From Ostrinia nubilalis (Eukaryota > Arthropoda > Insecta > Lepidoptera > Crambidae): a stretch of DNA of 64,000 nucleotides. This document shows positions 42,151-53,847 of the stretch, piece by piece. A program made the position numbers and the translations under genes. The notes beneath the pieces are model-generated. The model saw only the letters and a list, made by a program, of their open reading frames with translations, was not told where the DNA came from and made no database searches. How positions within the stretch are numbered: position 1 is the first letter of the stretch; the number at the start of each line of letters is the position of its first letter. The DNA lies in contig NW_026973570.1 of assembly GCF_963855985.1 (NCBI RefSeq), positions 62,001 to 126,000 on the forward strand. Reading direction: 5' to 3'.

Positions 42151-45100
42151 ATCTGTACTACATATTTTATATTAATTATTTCAGGTATAGAAGCCAAAAG
42201 AGAAACATGAGTGATGCAAAAGTTAAAATTGCTACGATGGTGCTCACCACATCTACTCGCAAGTCAAGTTCCTCAAGATGAAGCATTAATAACGCAGCCC
42301 TGACAAAATAATGCAAATTTGAAGAATTCATAAACATAAAAAGAACTAACTACTAATTAAATGGTAAACGCAACTTCAATCTTCAGATTTATATTTATAT
42401 AAATTATACAATTATAATTGTCTTATTTCAATTATAATTTCACTATTAATAATATTAATATGCTATCTATTTCAGGTATAGACTAAAAGAAATAATAAAA
42501 ATTAAAATGTAATATAATACTTAGCTACCTACGTTTCGCTACTTCATACTGAACTGAACCGGAGCCTGACAATGCATCACACGACCTTTTTCTGATTATG
42601 TAAGTAAAACAATTTTACAACTCAATCGCAATAATCAATAGTAAGTGTTAAGATACCATAAACATTAAGCTTGGGCATATCTTTGGAGTACTCAGCCAGT
42701 GTTCTTTTTTCTTTTCACCAACTGTCGTTAGGTCATAATAACCTCTCTACTGGCAGGTGTTCACGCGCGCCTACTACCTTTGTTTAAAGGCATTTTTTTT
42801 ATAAAAAATACTTTTAACAAAATTTAACCAACAGGTAAAACGCCATGAATAGAATAGAATTGATCACATCTCACAAGGAAGGAGGAGTGATATCGCCAAG
42901 AAGAAATTACTGTCTCAATGCGTAAAATATTACTCTACGAAGCAAGAAGGCTAAGAATAAAGAAAGAAAAGAAAGCAAAACATAAACGCAAGACGCAAAT
43001 AGTAGTTCACGATACGACAAGTAAGTGTACCTAACATTATTACGCTAAACGACCAAGAAATATGAGATAAGTAATAGGCTAGATGACAAAATTTCAATTA
43101 TTTGTCCGTCAGACAGATAATTAGAAAATATTAGACTCATAATTTTTATGTTCTTTTATAATTAAATAATAACAGTGCTACATCGAGTTGAAATGGCGCT
43201 ATACGTCACGCTTGAGTAGAATTTTTACTCAAAAATGATGACACGCGACATTTCCACTCAATTTAATACTGTAATTATTCGATTATAGAAAAAAAAATAT
43301 GAGTCTAATATTTTCTAATTATCTGTCTGACGGACTAAATATAATTTTGATTTCATTACCCAGTCATCATCCCTATTGTATATTATTGCAAATCCATTTC
43401 CGAGACATGTTCAATATTACTCTTATAAAATGAATTCTATGCATAATTTGAAATCTTATTTTAATTAAACGCAAATGTCACACAATAAATGCCTGCCGCA
43501 TTTTATTTAGATGTCACTTTAACTAATAATTAGGTATTATGTGATAATACTACCACACATCCACTCACCTCTATGTTGTCATTTCTTAATTACCTATAGT
43601 CCTTTTTTGCGAATAAAATATAAGAGAATGAAATCATTAAAACGAAATAATTACAACTGTCTTTTTATTTCCAGGTTCATCAGTATCATGGAATTATCGA
43701 CATTGGACTTGAAATCTCAGTTGAAGTTCCGGTATTGGATTGACGACAGCAGTCAACTATCGATGAACACTGATTTGAAGATGCTTGACGTTCTATAGAG
43801 GAAGCAAGAAAATAACAATTAGAGATATTTACAGATTAAAACATAGTAGTTATGCACTTTTATTCAAATTAATATTGTTTACTGATCAGTAATAATACCA
43901 TAACCCAAGACTTGTAGCAGCTTATGCTGAACCTCATCATGGCTCTTTTGTTTTTTTTTTTCTTTATTTTTCATTTTCTAATATTAATTTAGTGAACATA
44001 AAATGCCAGCTACTCGGATATTTAGGTGATTTGGGACTGATTTTTTAATCGTTGAATATCTGCTGAAGAATAAACATTTTGACATATTATCTCATACTAT
44101 TCTTCAGTTAAAAGTTCTACGACGATTGAGATATCAGCCCATAAGTTTTTTTTTAAACTGAGGTGGAATTGTGTAAAGCAATCGTTATCATTTGACAGTT
44201 ACGTACGTAACATAACGTACGATAATTCTGTCAAACGCTTTAACTGATTTTATCGTACGTTATGAACTGTCAAATGATTACGATTGCTTTACACAATTCC
44301 ATCTCTGATCCAGATTATTTTTCATATTTTTTTCATTTGTATAGGAAAATGTAACATAATCATTTAGCCAATGTCAATTTGCATTCATATTATAAATATT
44401 GCACTTGAAATGATGATTATTATGATTACATAATATTTTGGAATTAAACATGTCTTAGCTAAGTAAAACTACTCGAATTTCACTATCATTGGAATTTAAT
44501 ATTTTTCGCTTATATTAAAATCGTAGCTTGATCCAGTCATTCTAGATAACTTAGATTTTTAAATCCGACTGTCAGCACTGAAGCTACATGTGGCACTTTT
44601 TTCCCTTTAAGCTTATGTCTTTTTATTTAATGTACTAAATGATAGATCAATTACGAAAGTAGATTGCTCCTTTACAGAAACATAGTAATATTACAGTCAA
44701 ATGTATGCTTTCAAAAGTTGTAGAATAATTGTTTAATCATTATAAATATACTATTTGAAGCATTTTTTTGTTTTTTCTTCATTAATTAATTAATAAACAC
44801 TGTAGGTTGAGTTATAATCACACACAGGCTTAACTGTCTCGCACACAGGCTTAATATCTTTGATATCTGTTTCCTAAACAGCTTTCATTTAGGTACAACA
44901 TAAGATGATTAAATTTGAATAATATGACTAAACTAAACTGCACTCAAACTTTCATGTAACATATAGCACTCCATTAACAACGGTAACTAGAGAATGCTTG
45001 GAAATAAAATCGATAGGTGGCGCATTGTTAAATAGTAATCAATGATGATAGCGCTACGATGCGCCTCCTGTCGGTATTATTTCTAAAGCATTCTGTAATT

Positions 45101-45316
45101 TCAGCACATTATCATGATAGACTACATTCATTCTTAACGACAATAAAATTAATAAACAAGTAGGTACACTAGCTATTACTTTTATTATTATGAATGCATA
45201 AGATTTTACAATAGAGTTGATTATTATAAAATAATTTGTAATTTGTTAGGAGAATCTCATAGGTACCTACTTCCGTAATATATAGCCAACAAATAACTAA
45301 GGTAATTGAATCAAGC
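42046..45316. repeat. Segmental duplication, copy B
   Basis: This is the partner of 1-3460. It keeps the three inverted-repeat elements (43104-43335, 44164-44301, 44991-45094) but lacks the 46-bp RTE insertion (empty site GTACTACAT at 42155-42163) and the ~100 bp seen at 1455-1560. The possible exon of copy A has a premature TAG here (43796-43798). Copy B ends directly inside a ~460-bp satellite unit, whereas copy A has about 200 bp of other sequence first. Confidence 0.93.
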
Positions 45317-46554
45317 ATATAACGACTTCCGGTCAAAAATTTGGACGACGCCTCCTGCAAAGGGGTCGTGCAAATGACATTTGACCATTTTCATCTCGAT
45401 CTCCTGGCAACACTGGGAGCTACGGGGAAAAGTATTTTTTTCGACATGGGTGTCTTTAAAGTTAAGGACGGACAGAAGGAGATATGGCAGGGAAAATCTG
45501 AAAATAGGGTTTGGTCGGTTATACGACCCAGACTATGGGAAAAATCCAAAATCATGGAAAATCAAGATGGCGGCAGAGCGAGCGGCCATTTTGTAAAAAG
45601 TTTCAGATTTCTGATTTTTCAAATGCGTTTTTCGGATAGTTGGCAACATTTGGGAAAGTCGGTTTGTATGGGGCGATTATGTAGTTTGTCAAGGAGTATT
45701 ATTTGAAAAAACAAAAATTTCCAGTGTTGCCATACTTTGGGAGATTTGGTCCAAAAATGTCGAAAGTAGAAATAACGACTTCCGGTCAAAAATTTGGACG
45801 ACGCCCCCTGCAAAGGGGTCGTGCAAATGACATTTGACCATTTCCGTATCGATCACCTGGCAACACTGGGAGCTACGGGGAAAAGTATTTTTTTCGACAT
45901 GGGTGTCTTTAAAGTTAAGGACGGACAGAAGGAGATATGTGGGAAAAAATCTGAAAACGGGGTTTGGTCGGTTATACGACCCAGACTATGGGAAAAATCC
46001 GAAATGTCAGAAAATCAAGATGGCTACCGAGTGAGCGGCCATTTTGTGAAAAGTTTCAGAATTCTGATTTTTCAAATGTATTTTTCGGGTAGTTGGCAAC
46101 ATTTGGGAAAGTCGGGTTGTATGGGGCGATTATGTAGTTTGTCTAAGAGTATCGTTTGGAAAACCAAAAATTTCCAGTGTTGCCATACTTTAAGAGTTTT
46201 GGTCAAAAAATGTAAAAAAAGGAAATAACGACTTTCGGTCAAAAATTTGGATGACGCCTCCTGCAAATAGGTCAAACTAATGACATTTGACCATTTTTAG
46301 CTCGATGACCTGGCAACACTGGGAGTTACGGAAACTCAAAATTTTGGGACATGGGTGGTTTTAAGGAATTGTTTTACGGGATTGGGTTAAGTTAGAAAAA
46401 AAGTAAAAATGGGGTTCGGCGCGGAAAATGGTCCAGATTAAGGCAAAAATGCAAAATTTTGGAAATCCAAGATGGCCGCCAAGCGTTCACCCGTTTTCCT
46501 AAAGGGACTAAATTCTCCATACAAATTGTATGCAGGGGGGCTTAGCTAACGTAG
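45317..46554. repeat. Satellite, ~460-bp units, second cluster
   Basis: Units restart at GACTTCCGGTCAAAAATTTG near 45323, 45777 and 46232 (about 455 bp apart) and match 5150-5900. They contain TGGCAACACTGGGAGC, AAGATGGC and GCGGCCATTTTGT. The 121- and 144-codon frames on the plus strand exist because the units lack stops in one frame; they resemble no protein. Confidence 0.88.
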
Positions 46555-46871
46555 AAAAAGGCGAGGCCGAAGGCCGAGCGATAGTTTAAAGCCTGCGAGT
46601 CGCCATAGATTTATTTTTAATGCGTCAAAAAAGGACTAGAGCCCAGTGACAGACAAAAAGGCGAGGCCGAAGGCCGAGCGATGGTTCAAATCCCGACAGT
46701 CGCCATAGATTTACTTGTGTTGCGTCAAAAAAGCAAAAGAGCTTTGCGACAAACGATAAACGCCCCGTGTAATTTTTGCGAGGCCGCAGGCCGAGCGCCG
46801 CGTAGGGCGAAGCCCGGAGCGGCCAGCATCGCAGATCTAGCTTTTGTAGCCCGCGTAGCGACCAAAGCTAG
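46555..46871 (+). mobile_element. GAGGCCGAAGGCCGAG repeat, second copy
   Basis: It matches 3670-4019 with two ~100-bp units and the CTAG end at 46868-46871. Its terminal hairpin is shortened by loss of GGGC, and one GC-rich block is missing. Confidence 0.6.
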
Positions 46872-47167
46872 TCTATAATATATAAAGCTCGATTACCACT
46901 CACTGACTCACTCACTGACTGATCAGGGGTATTTTTGGGGTATTTAGAGGGGAGAGGGGTAAAATTGTTGGTGTTTGTTTTAAACTAGATTTTTTGACTG
47001 ACAGCTTTACCACATTTTTTGAACCAAAAAACAATAATATTGCGGAAATTTTTGAAACATCAACTTTTTTGTTTTTGTTCCTGAATTTTTTCTTTTTTCA
47101 TCGTTGGTTGAGGTTGCCAAGGTGTGTTAAAAAAATGTTAGAAAAAAACGGAAAAACAAAATTCCCG
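46872..47167. repeat. Satellite leader block, second copy (left part)
   Basis: It matches 4051-4333 (CGATTACCACT, then GATCAGGGGTATTTTTGG). It is broken at 47168 by the Transib-like element and resumes at 48019 to about 48100. Confidence 0.8.
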
Positions 47168-48023
47168 CGCCGCACAGTGTGTTATGGGACTGTATAAACG
47201 GACATTCTCATTGATTTGATGAAACGTATAGAGCTCAGTTATACAAACATGATAGTAAAAGTCCCGTTCGAAAATTCCACGTAGTTTTCGCTGTATAAAA
47301 ATTCAAAATTACCTATTTTTTTACTTCAAAATTATGCAAAAATATTCTCACTCGTTAACTAATAACATTTAATTCAGAATTGTTATAATACTTCATAGAG
47401 CTCTTAAACTACACGTAATAAGCGTATTAAGTGCTTCGTAAACGCATTCAGTTAATTAGGAAAAATGACACAAACACTATGCACATAACAGGCGGGATTT
47501 GAAACTTTTTAGACATGAATTATTCCTTCCAAAATTGTCGACCCTAGACTCGTAAAAATTTTATTAAGACGTTTTATGTTTTTTCTCAAATATATCACGG
47601 AATTTAAAGCTGATTTTTTTTATACAAGTAGATTAAATATCAGACTATATCTTGCAATTAAAAATGTTTCCATATATTAAGGTATAATTGAGAAAAAAAA
47701 TTAAAACAAAAATCACTAAAATCATTTTTCCCAATTAACTGAATGCGTTTACGAAGCACTTAATACGCTTATTACGTGTAGTTTTAAGAGCTCTATAAAG
47801 TATTATAACAATTCTGAATTAAATGTTATTAGTTAACGAGTGAGAATATTTTTCCATAATTTAGAAGTAAAAAAATAGGTAACTTTGAATTTCTATACCG
47901 CGAAAACTACTTGGAATTTTCAAACGGGAGTTTTATTATCATGTTTGTATAACTGAGCTCTATAAGGTTCATCAAATAAATGAGAATGTCCGATTATACA
48001 GTCTCATAACATTCTGTGCGCCG
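47168..48023. mobile_element. 846-bp Transib-like MITE with ~295-bp TIRs
   Basis: The element 47173-48018 lies between two copies of CGCCG (47168-47172, 48019-48023). The uninterrupted site GCGCCGCCATC is seen at 4333-4343. The left end starts CACAGTGTGTTATG and the right end, reversed, starts CACAGAATGTTATG; the inverted arms remain similar for about 295 bp. A CACAGTG-type end and a 5-bp GC-rich target duplication are the marks of the Transib superfamily, the relatives of RAG1. The central ~250 bp encode nothing, so it would need a transposase from elsewhere. Confidence 0.8.
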
Positions 48024-48100
48024 CCATCTTGGATTGAAAATGCGATTTCAGGGGTGTGTTTGGAGAGGTGTCATTTCGATATGCGCAATTGTTTTTGAAA

Positions 48101-48369
48101 AGGACAATGGGCAAAATGGTACCCGGCTCCAATAGATATGTGTCTAGTATCGTTTGAAAGGTCTTACCAAGATGAACAACTTTTACTATGACCACCAGCC
48201 TCAGATCTGGTTGTGTACGAAGATACACATACTTTTTTGCAGAATGGTACCCGGCTCCAATAGTTATGTTTGTAGTGTCATTTGAAAGGTCTTACCAAGA
48301 CGAACAACATTCACTATGGCCACCAGCCTCAGATCTGGTTGCGTTCGAAGATAAAGATACTTTTTGTAT
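48101..48369 (+). repeat. 128-bp tandem duplication
   Basis: AATGGTACCCGGCTCCAATA starts at 48115 and 48243. The two units share TTTGAAAGGTCTTACCAAGA and CACCAGCCTCAGATCTGGTT, with moderate divergence. I recognise no gene. Confidence 0.85.
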
Positions 48370-48747
48370 AACCTAAATATCATACAGTATTAAAAAGAAA
48401 CCACTTTATTCCAGCCAAACTCGAGTATATTTCCACTTACACACACTTCAATTACTCAATATTCAACTCACAATAATTATTATCACAGCTATCGGACATA
48501 GATTCGTCAAGTGGTCTGAGTTCTATCGAAGCTAACAGAGTAATGAATCTGAGTGAGCTCTAGGCCTACAACAAGCCCCTCTATCCCCTCCACATTACCA
48601 CTTCCTTGCCAAACAAGATTTGCAATTGTTAACAGTGTTGCCACTTTTTAATTAACAGTGTTGCCACTTCTTATTTTTAAAATATACTAAAATCGTAACA
48701 TATTTTACAATTCACTAAAATAATAACAATATTTTCTAAAAATCATG
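48366..48747 (-). mobile_element. Candidate LTR of the interrupted minus-strand Ty3-type element
   Basis: The segment begins TGTATAACC and ends TCATGACA on the plus strand, so an LTR of about 380 bp with TG...CA ends is possible. It contains a duplicated AACAGTGTTGCCACTT. Its position fits the minus-strand gag relic at 62.8-63.9 kb, once the DIRS element between is ignored. No second LTR is in the window to confirm it. Confidence 0.3.
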
Positions 48748-49011
48748 ACATTCGGCCATCTGATATTGTGCTGTCTCCCGACGCACACTTATTTAAGAAA
48801 AATGTATAACAATAACTAAACATAGTGGATTTGATCAAATAAATGAAATAAATAAATACTGGTACATTCATTCCTTAGTGGTATAATTAATATACATAGT
48901 TAAATCTCATGAACTTGATTGTTTAAATAGTAATTTAGTTAAATCATGACATTCACTTACATTTATTAGATTAGCTACGAATTAAATTCATTATACATCG
49001 AGCTTCATTCC

Positions 49012-49170
49012 TCGAAATTAGAAGAATAATTGTAGTTTCGTGCAACTACTCGCTAATCATACACAATAGTTTAAAGTAATAAAAAAATAACACAGGTAAA
49101 ATAAAATCCTAAACTGGTATCCCCAAGCAGTCGTCATAGTGTCATAACGGTCGCTCGTTCAAACTTCATT
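49012..49170 (+). repeat. DIRS left inverted terminal repeat
   Basis: The segment from AAATTAGAAGAATAATTGTAG to CGTTCAAACTTCATT is repeated inverted at 62243-62395. The left copy has an extra TAGTGTCA near 49136. Confidence 0.9.
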
Positions 49171-49231
49171 CGTGTTTTAATGCTTCGCTAGTCTACACGT
49201 AAATTCAAATTCTACCCGTCTTGCAAAGAAA

Positions 49232-50802
49232 ATGCCGAAAAGGAGTAGTGACGAAGACTGTGATGAATACATTAGGCGCAAGATGAGAAAAATCGAAAAG
49301 AAATTGCGCAAACGCAAAAAGCGTTCTCGTCGTATATCTTCGGATAGCAGCGACTCGAGGATGGAATGTGCCTCGCCCGTGCTATCAATAAGCGAAGGTA
49401 GGTCTAACCTTTTGTAATTATTGTTTCATCGGTTACTTCAGCAGGTGATACGAATGGCAATTTTAATTTTAAGCCAGTAACGTAATATAGTGAATTAGTA
49501 ATTTTATTGAAAATTTGCAAATACCTTACTTAATTTTATTTTCTCTCTTTTCGTTTTTCGCTATCAATAAATGCTTAAAACATTCAAATGTACAAATACT
49601 AGTGTGTATTAAGGTTACTTTGTGACTTTATTTACGCCATGTAAATAATTTTGTACAAATGTAGTTTATGATTGCAAGTAACCGATGTGTATTTTTACGA
49701 AATAAACAAATACTTAGCGATATCGCTTTGTAAATAATTTTGTTCTCGTAATTAAGTTATCCTATTAGAGCTATATGCTTTGGATATTATTTTCTAAACG
49801 TGCAAAATAATAAAATATGACATATTTTATGCACTTTTAGATGGCCCAGGACCGCAGTTATCGGAGGCCGTGGTTTCGACCGAACATCTCGGTTTACCCA
49901 CACTTGGCGTGGACTTAGAACCCGCCCCAGCGCTTTCCCCGCCGGCTGATCCAAGTACCGAGGAATGTACGCTAGATAATGATATTCTCGAGATGTTAGG
50001 CGCATCTCCGTTAGAATCAAAAAAGACTGGAGATGACATCCAGAAGGACATTGCGTTACGATGGGAGCATATTGCTACTTCAGGCCTCTCAAAAGACGCC
50101 CGGAAGGAACTTTTAGATAAACATTTAGTTCCTGGAAATTCTTCAAAGATTGGCACCCCGATTTTGAATCCTGAAATCAAAGCCGCGTTATCAGACACCA
50201 TGATTGGCAAAGACAAGGTTTCCCAAAGCAAGCAATCGCAGGTAGCGTCCGTCATTGCTTGCATCGGAGAGGCTCTCACCAAGATTTTTCAGTCTGATCA
50301 TAAGGATACCTCAGTGATAAGACCTCTTCTTGAAGGCGCTCAACTTTTCTGCGATTTACAACACTACGAGTCGATGAAAAGGAGAAGCTTTATATGTGCA
50401 TCTATTAAAAAAGAGATCAAAAGCCAGATTTATGAGACAGGAATCGACAAATACTTGTTCGGTGAAAACTTGGCTGATACTCTTAAGGCAGCTAAAGCCA
50501 TTAATAGATCCGGAACTGAAATAAAGGCAACAAAGCCTAAAGCTGGATCATCACGCAGTCAGTCTCGTTCTTTAAACCCGAGACCTCAGCTGGCGAGTGG
50601 CAGGCAACCAGCCAAGAGGAGACAGGAGCCTGCTGCATACGCGCAGACCCCTGCCCCATTACCATTCCCGGCTACATCGCAGTGGCGCCAGTATCCAGCG
50701 CAGCCGCCACCGCTGCCGCCGCCTCCTCCACCGCCCCCACCGCCTCCGCCACCACCGCAGTCGCAGCAGCGGCCCAAACAACGCCCGTATCAACGTCGTT
50801 AG
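49232..50802 (+). CDS. gag: DIRS gag-like protein, two exons
   Basis: Exon 1 (49232-49397) starts at an ATG and encodes a very basic leader (RRKMRKIEKKLRKRKKRSRR) then Ser-rich sequence. Its frame meets a stop 7 codons past a GTAGGT donor at 49398. A 443-bp intron ends at CACTTTTAG (49840), and exon 2 (49841-50802) continues in the same reading phase (intron phase 1) with GPGPQLSEAVVSTEHLG. Without splicing, exon 2 has no good ATG start, which supports the intron. The middle part (about 50030-50510) is helical and matches the gag-like first ORF usual in DIRS elements (KIGTPILNPEIKAAL). The C-terminus is Gln/Arg-rich with a run of prolines (50703-50757). The final 120 bp overlap the next ORF in another frame. 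Confidence 0.8.
49398..49840 (+). other. Predicted intron in DIRS gag
   Basis: It has GT-AG borders with donor GAAG/GTAGGT and acceptor GCACTTTTAG/ATGG. The AT-rich 443-bp interior is full of stops, and the phase is preserved across it. Confidence 0.7.
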
Positions 50803-52687
50803 ATCCGGTACGCTCCTCTGGGAGACTTGCTTTATTCTATGATCATTGGTGTCAAATAACTAACGACCCAACGATATTATCGTGGGTTAAGGGTTACAGC
50901 ATTCCTTTTTATAAGCCAGTTATACAGAAACGAGTTCCCCTACCTCCTAAATTGTCAAAAGATGAAATCAATAATCATTTTGAAGCCATAAAAGAGCTTT
51001 TGGATTCGGGAGCTATTTCTGAATGCGAACCAAGTAGTGATCAATTTTTATCCAGCTACTTTCTGATAAAAAAGAAAAATGATAAATATCGTTTCATTTT
51101 GAATTTAAAATCATTAAATAAATTTATTAGGACTGACCATTTTAAATTAGAAGATCTTAGAACAACTCTGAAATTAGTATCCAAAGACTGTTATATGGCT
51201 TCTCTCGACCTAAATAATGCATATTTCTTAATTTCGGTAGACAAACGGTACAGACAGTATTTAAGGTTCCAATGGGACGACAAACTCTTCGAATTCAATG
51301 TTCTTCCTTTTGGTTTAAGCACAGCCCCTTACGTTTTTACCAAACTGCTTAAACCTGTCATGTCTGTGCTGAGATCATTAGGTTATCTTTCAACCATTTA
51401 TTTGGATGACGTATGTTGTATAGCACCGTCGTATCGAGAATGTATAATGAATATGGCACAAACAAGGGCCTTGTTTGAATATTTAGGCTTTCTAATTAAT
51501 GAGGAAAAGAGTTGTTTTATTCCTTCCAATAGATGCACGTACTTAGGATTCATAATTGACTCCAGAAACTTTCAAGTCTGTTTACCTGATGCTAAAAGAC
51601 ATCACATCTTAACAGAATTAACAAAATTGAGTCGTCTTCAACGTTGCTCAATTCGACACTTTGCTCGTGTTGTTGCCCAGGTGTACAATATGGTTGGCTT
51701 TACACAAAGCAGATGGAAAGATGTAAATATCTTGCTCTCCTGCAGTCTGATGATGATTACGATGCTTATATGAATATACCTACATATTTACAAGATGATT
51801 TTAAATGGTGGATTGGTTCAATTAAAAATGCAATTAATCCAATTAGAGAAGATATTTACACCTTAGAGATTTTCTCTGATGCAAGTAAAACTGGGTGGGG
51901 GGTAGTATGCAATGGAAAGACCGCGAACGGACAATGGAGTGCGGAAGAATTAGACAAACACATTAACTTCCTTGAATTACTAGCTGCGTATTTTGGTCTG
52001 AAGATATTTGCGGCGAATTTAAACAACACTCAGATATTGTTACGCATTGATAACACGACTGCTATATCGTATATCAATCGTATGGGAGGAGTAAGATTCC
52101 CACACCTAAATAAATTAACAAGAGATATATGGAACTTTTGTGAAACAAGAAACATTTTTATATATGCTTCGTATATACGGTCAAAAGATAACGATATAGC
52201 AGACGCGGAATCACGTCGGTTACATCCTGACACGGAATGGGAATTTAGTGACTCTGCTTATAATCTCATTGTTTATAAATTTGGAAAGCCTGAGGTTGAT
52301 CTTTTTGCAACAAAACTAAACACTAAGTGCCCTAGATACATTTCATGGCATCGAGACCCAGAAGCATATGCTATTAATGCTTTCACGGTTAGCTGGAATA
52401 ATCTTAATTTTTACGCTTTCCCTCCAGTATCGGCTATAACAAAAGTTATAAGAAAGATTATGTCTGACAGGGCCGAAGGAATAGTAGTAGTTCCCTATTG
52501 GCCTACGCAGGCCTGGTTTCCACTATTTAATCGACTTCTAGTGACAAAACCCATCATACTTGAGCCAGTTGAAAAGACACTTACTTTTGTCTCCAGCAGT
52601 GTGATGGCGCAGCCTCAGTTCAGACTTATGGCCGGCGTATTATCCGGGAGGCGTTCTCCAGAAGAAGTGTACCATCAAGTTCTTTAG
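50682..52687 (+). pseudogene. DIRS reverse transcriptase-RNase H, one frameshift
   Basis: The frame overlaps the end of gag by 120 bp and has only a GTG at 50682, so it may be reached by a ribosomal frameshift. The reverse transcriptase has LKSLNKFI, LDLNNAYFLIS (about residue 174), VLPFGLSTAPYVF, and the YLDD catalytic box (about 51400-51411), all in DIRS/Ty3-like form. Around 51672-51690 the frame changes by one: the upstream frame loses sense after FARVVAQ while the other frame picks up VQYGWLYTKQMER and continues to 52687. The second part carries the RNase H-like domain: FSDASKTGWG (first Asp), NFLELLAAYFGL (Glu), RIDNTTAISYINRMGG (Asp) and DADAES-like IADAESRRL, then a tail with EVDLFATKLN. 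Apart from this indel the gene is intact. Confidence 0.87.
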
Positions 52688-53322
52688 ATATTATTTGTGC
52701 GTCCCTGTCCGATAGTTCTATATCACAATACACTGTCGCATTTAAACGTTGGATACTTTTTTGTAATTCAAATAATTTAAATTGTTACGAAGCGTCAATT
52801 CCAAATATCATTTACTTTTTCACAAGTGTTTTCAATTCAGGCGCACAATATGGAACTCTGAACAGTTACCGTTCTGCTCTATCACTAATAATAGGTTCAC
52901 GAGTGAGTACCGATGATCGGATCAACAGACTCTTCAAGGGTTTTTATAAACTTAGACCATCTTTACCCAAATACAATATCACCTGGGATACTTCTATTGT
53001 TCTTGATTATTTAACAAATCTGTATCCCAACCAAAACCTACCTTTAGAACAGTTAGCTAAGAAAACACTCACACTCATAGCTCTTATTACAGCACATAGG
53101 GTGCAAACATTTTCACTCATTAAAGTTCAAAATATTGTGCGCTGTACAGGCATGATTTCCATTAAAATACCCGATACTATAAAAACTTCGAGACCAGGTG
53201 CTTATCAGCCATGCCTTACCATTCCATTTTATGATGCGAAACCCGAAATCTGTCCAGCCAAGACACTATTAGATTACATAGAGATTACTAAATTATTGAG
53301 AGGAAATATTGATCGTCTATTT
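52573..53322 (+). pseudogene. DIRS tyrosine recombinase, N-terminal part (interrupted)
   Basis: The frame is open from 52573, overlapping the RNase H end by 115 bp, to the Ty3-type insertion at 53323. It lacks an early ATG, so translation probably starts upstream by coupling or frameshift. It contains the SAM-like core-binding domain (SDSSISQYTVAFKRW, GTLNSYRSALSLI) and the start of the catalytic domain with the first catalytic Arg in TAHRVQTFSLI (AGG at about 53098). Tyrosine recombinases of DIRS insert the circular DNA copy by site-specific recombination. The rest is at 60633-60702 and 61611-61828. Confidence 0.87.
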
Positions 53323-53583
53323 TGTAACGGCCAATCACAGCGAGCCTGCCAGCGCCAGCCAATGGGAAGCGTTCCCGCCAATGCTAAGCCTCTCCCCACC
53401 CAACCACGTGCCATGCCTGTCAGCCGAGCGAACTTTTGGTGGGGGGCAAGCCTTTATAATGTCGTGCGAGCTCATTTTGATTATTATTTTTGTACTGATC
53501 ACTTGCTAAGCAGAAACTCTGTTCGTTTGAAAAATAAAATAACTATTCATCAAGACATTACTTTTTATTTATGCCACTTTACA
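53323..53583 (+). repeat. 5' LTR of the mag-like element
   Basis: It starts TGTAACGGCC and ends CCACTTTACA. It contains a CCTTTATAATG TATA-like box at about 53451. Directly after it is ACTCAGAAGTGGGAT (53584-53598), the candidate primer binding site. Confidence 0.93.
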
Positions 53584-53612
53584 ACTCAGAAGTGGGATAG
53601 ATAGAAATTAAT

Positions 53613-53847
53613 ATGAAGCGCCACAACACTGACGGCGTCGGGAACTTTATCCGGCCACCGGGATGGAGAGAAACCTCGCCAACTGAAGATGATGAAGACT
53701 TTTCGCCACCCGCAAAGAAGATTTTAAGAAATCTTTTGGAGAATGAAGTACAGAGAGCGTTGAAGGAATTAAATGAAGAGACACCTACCACTTCCAGATC
53801 AAAAGAACATCGAGCGGCATCACTTATTCCCGAATTCGATCCCGATA
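53613..53847 (+). CDS. gag: mag-like gag, first part (before the LINE)
   Basis: An ATG 30 bp after the 5' LTR opens a frame with a Pro/Glu/Asp-rich leader (PPGWRETSPTEDDEDFSPP), a Ser/Arg stretch and LIPEFDPD, the entry to the capsid-like domain. At 53848 a LINE begins. The frame resumes in register at 56068, so the LINE is the only break in gag-pol. Because the LINE stays open in this frame, gag reads on into it as a chimeric ORF to 55559. Confidence 0.85.

Noticed and set aside
50586..50777. Glycine-rich 63-codon minus-strand frame
   Set aside because: It is the antisense of the proline run in DIRS gag.
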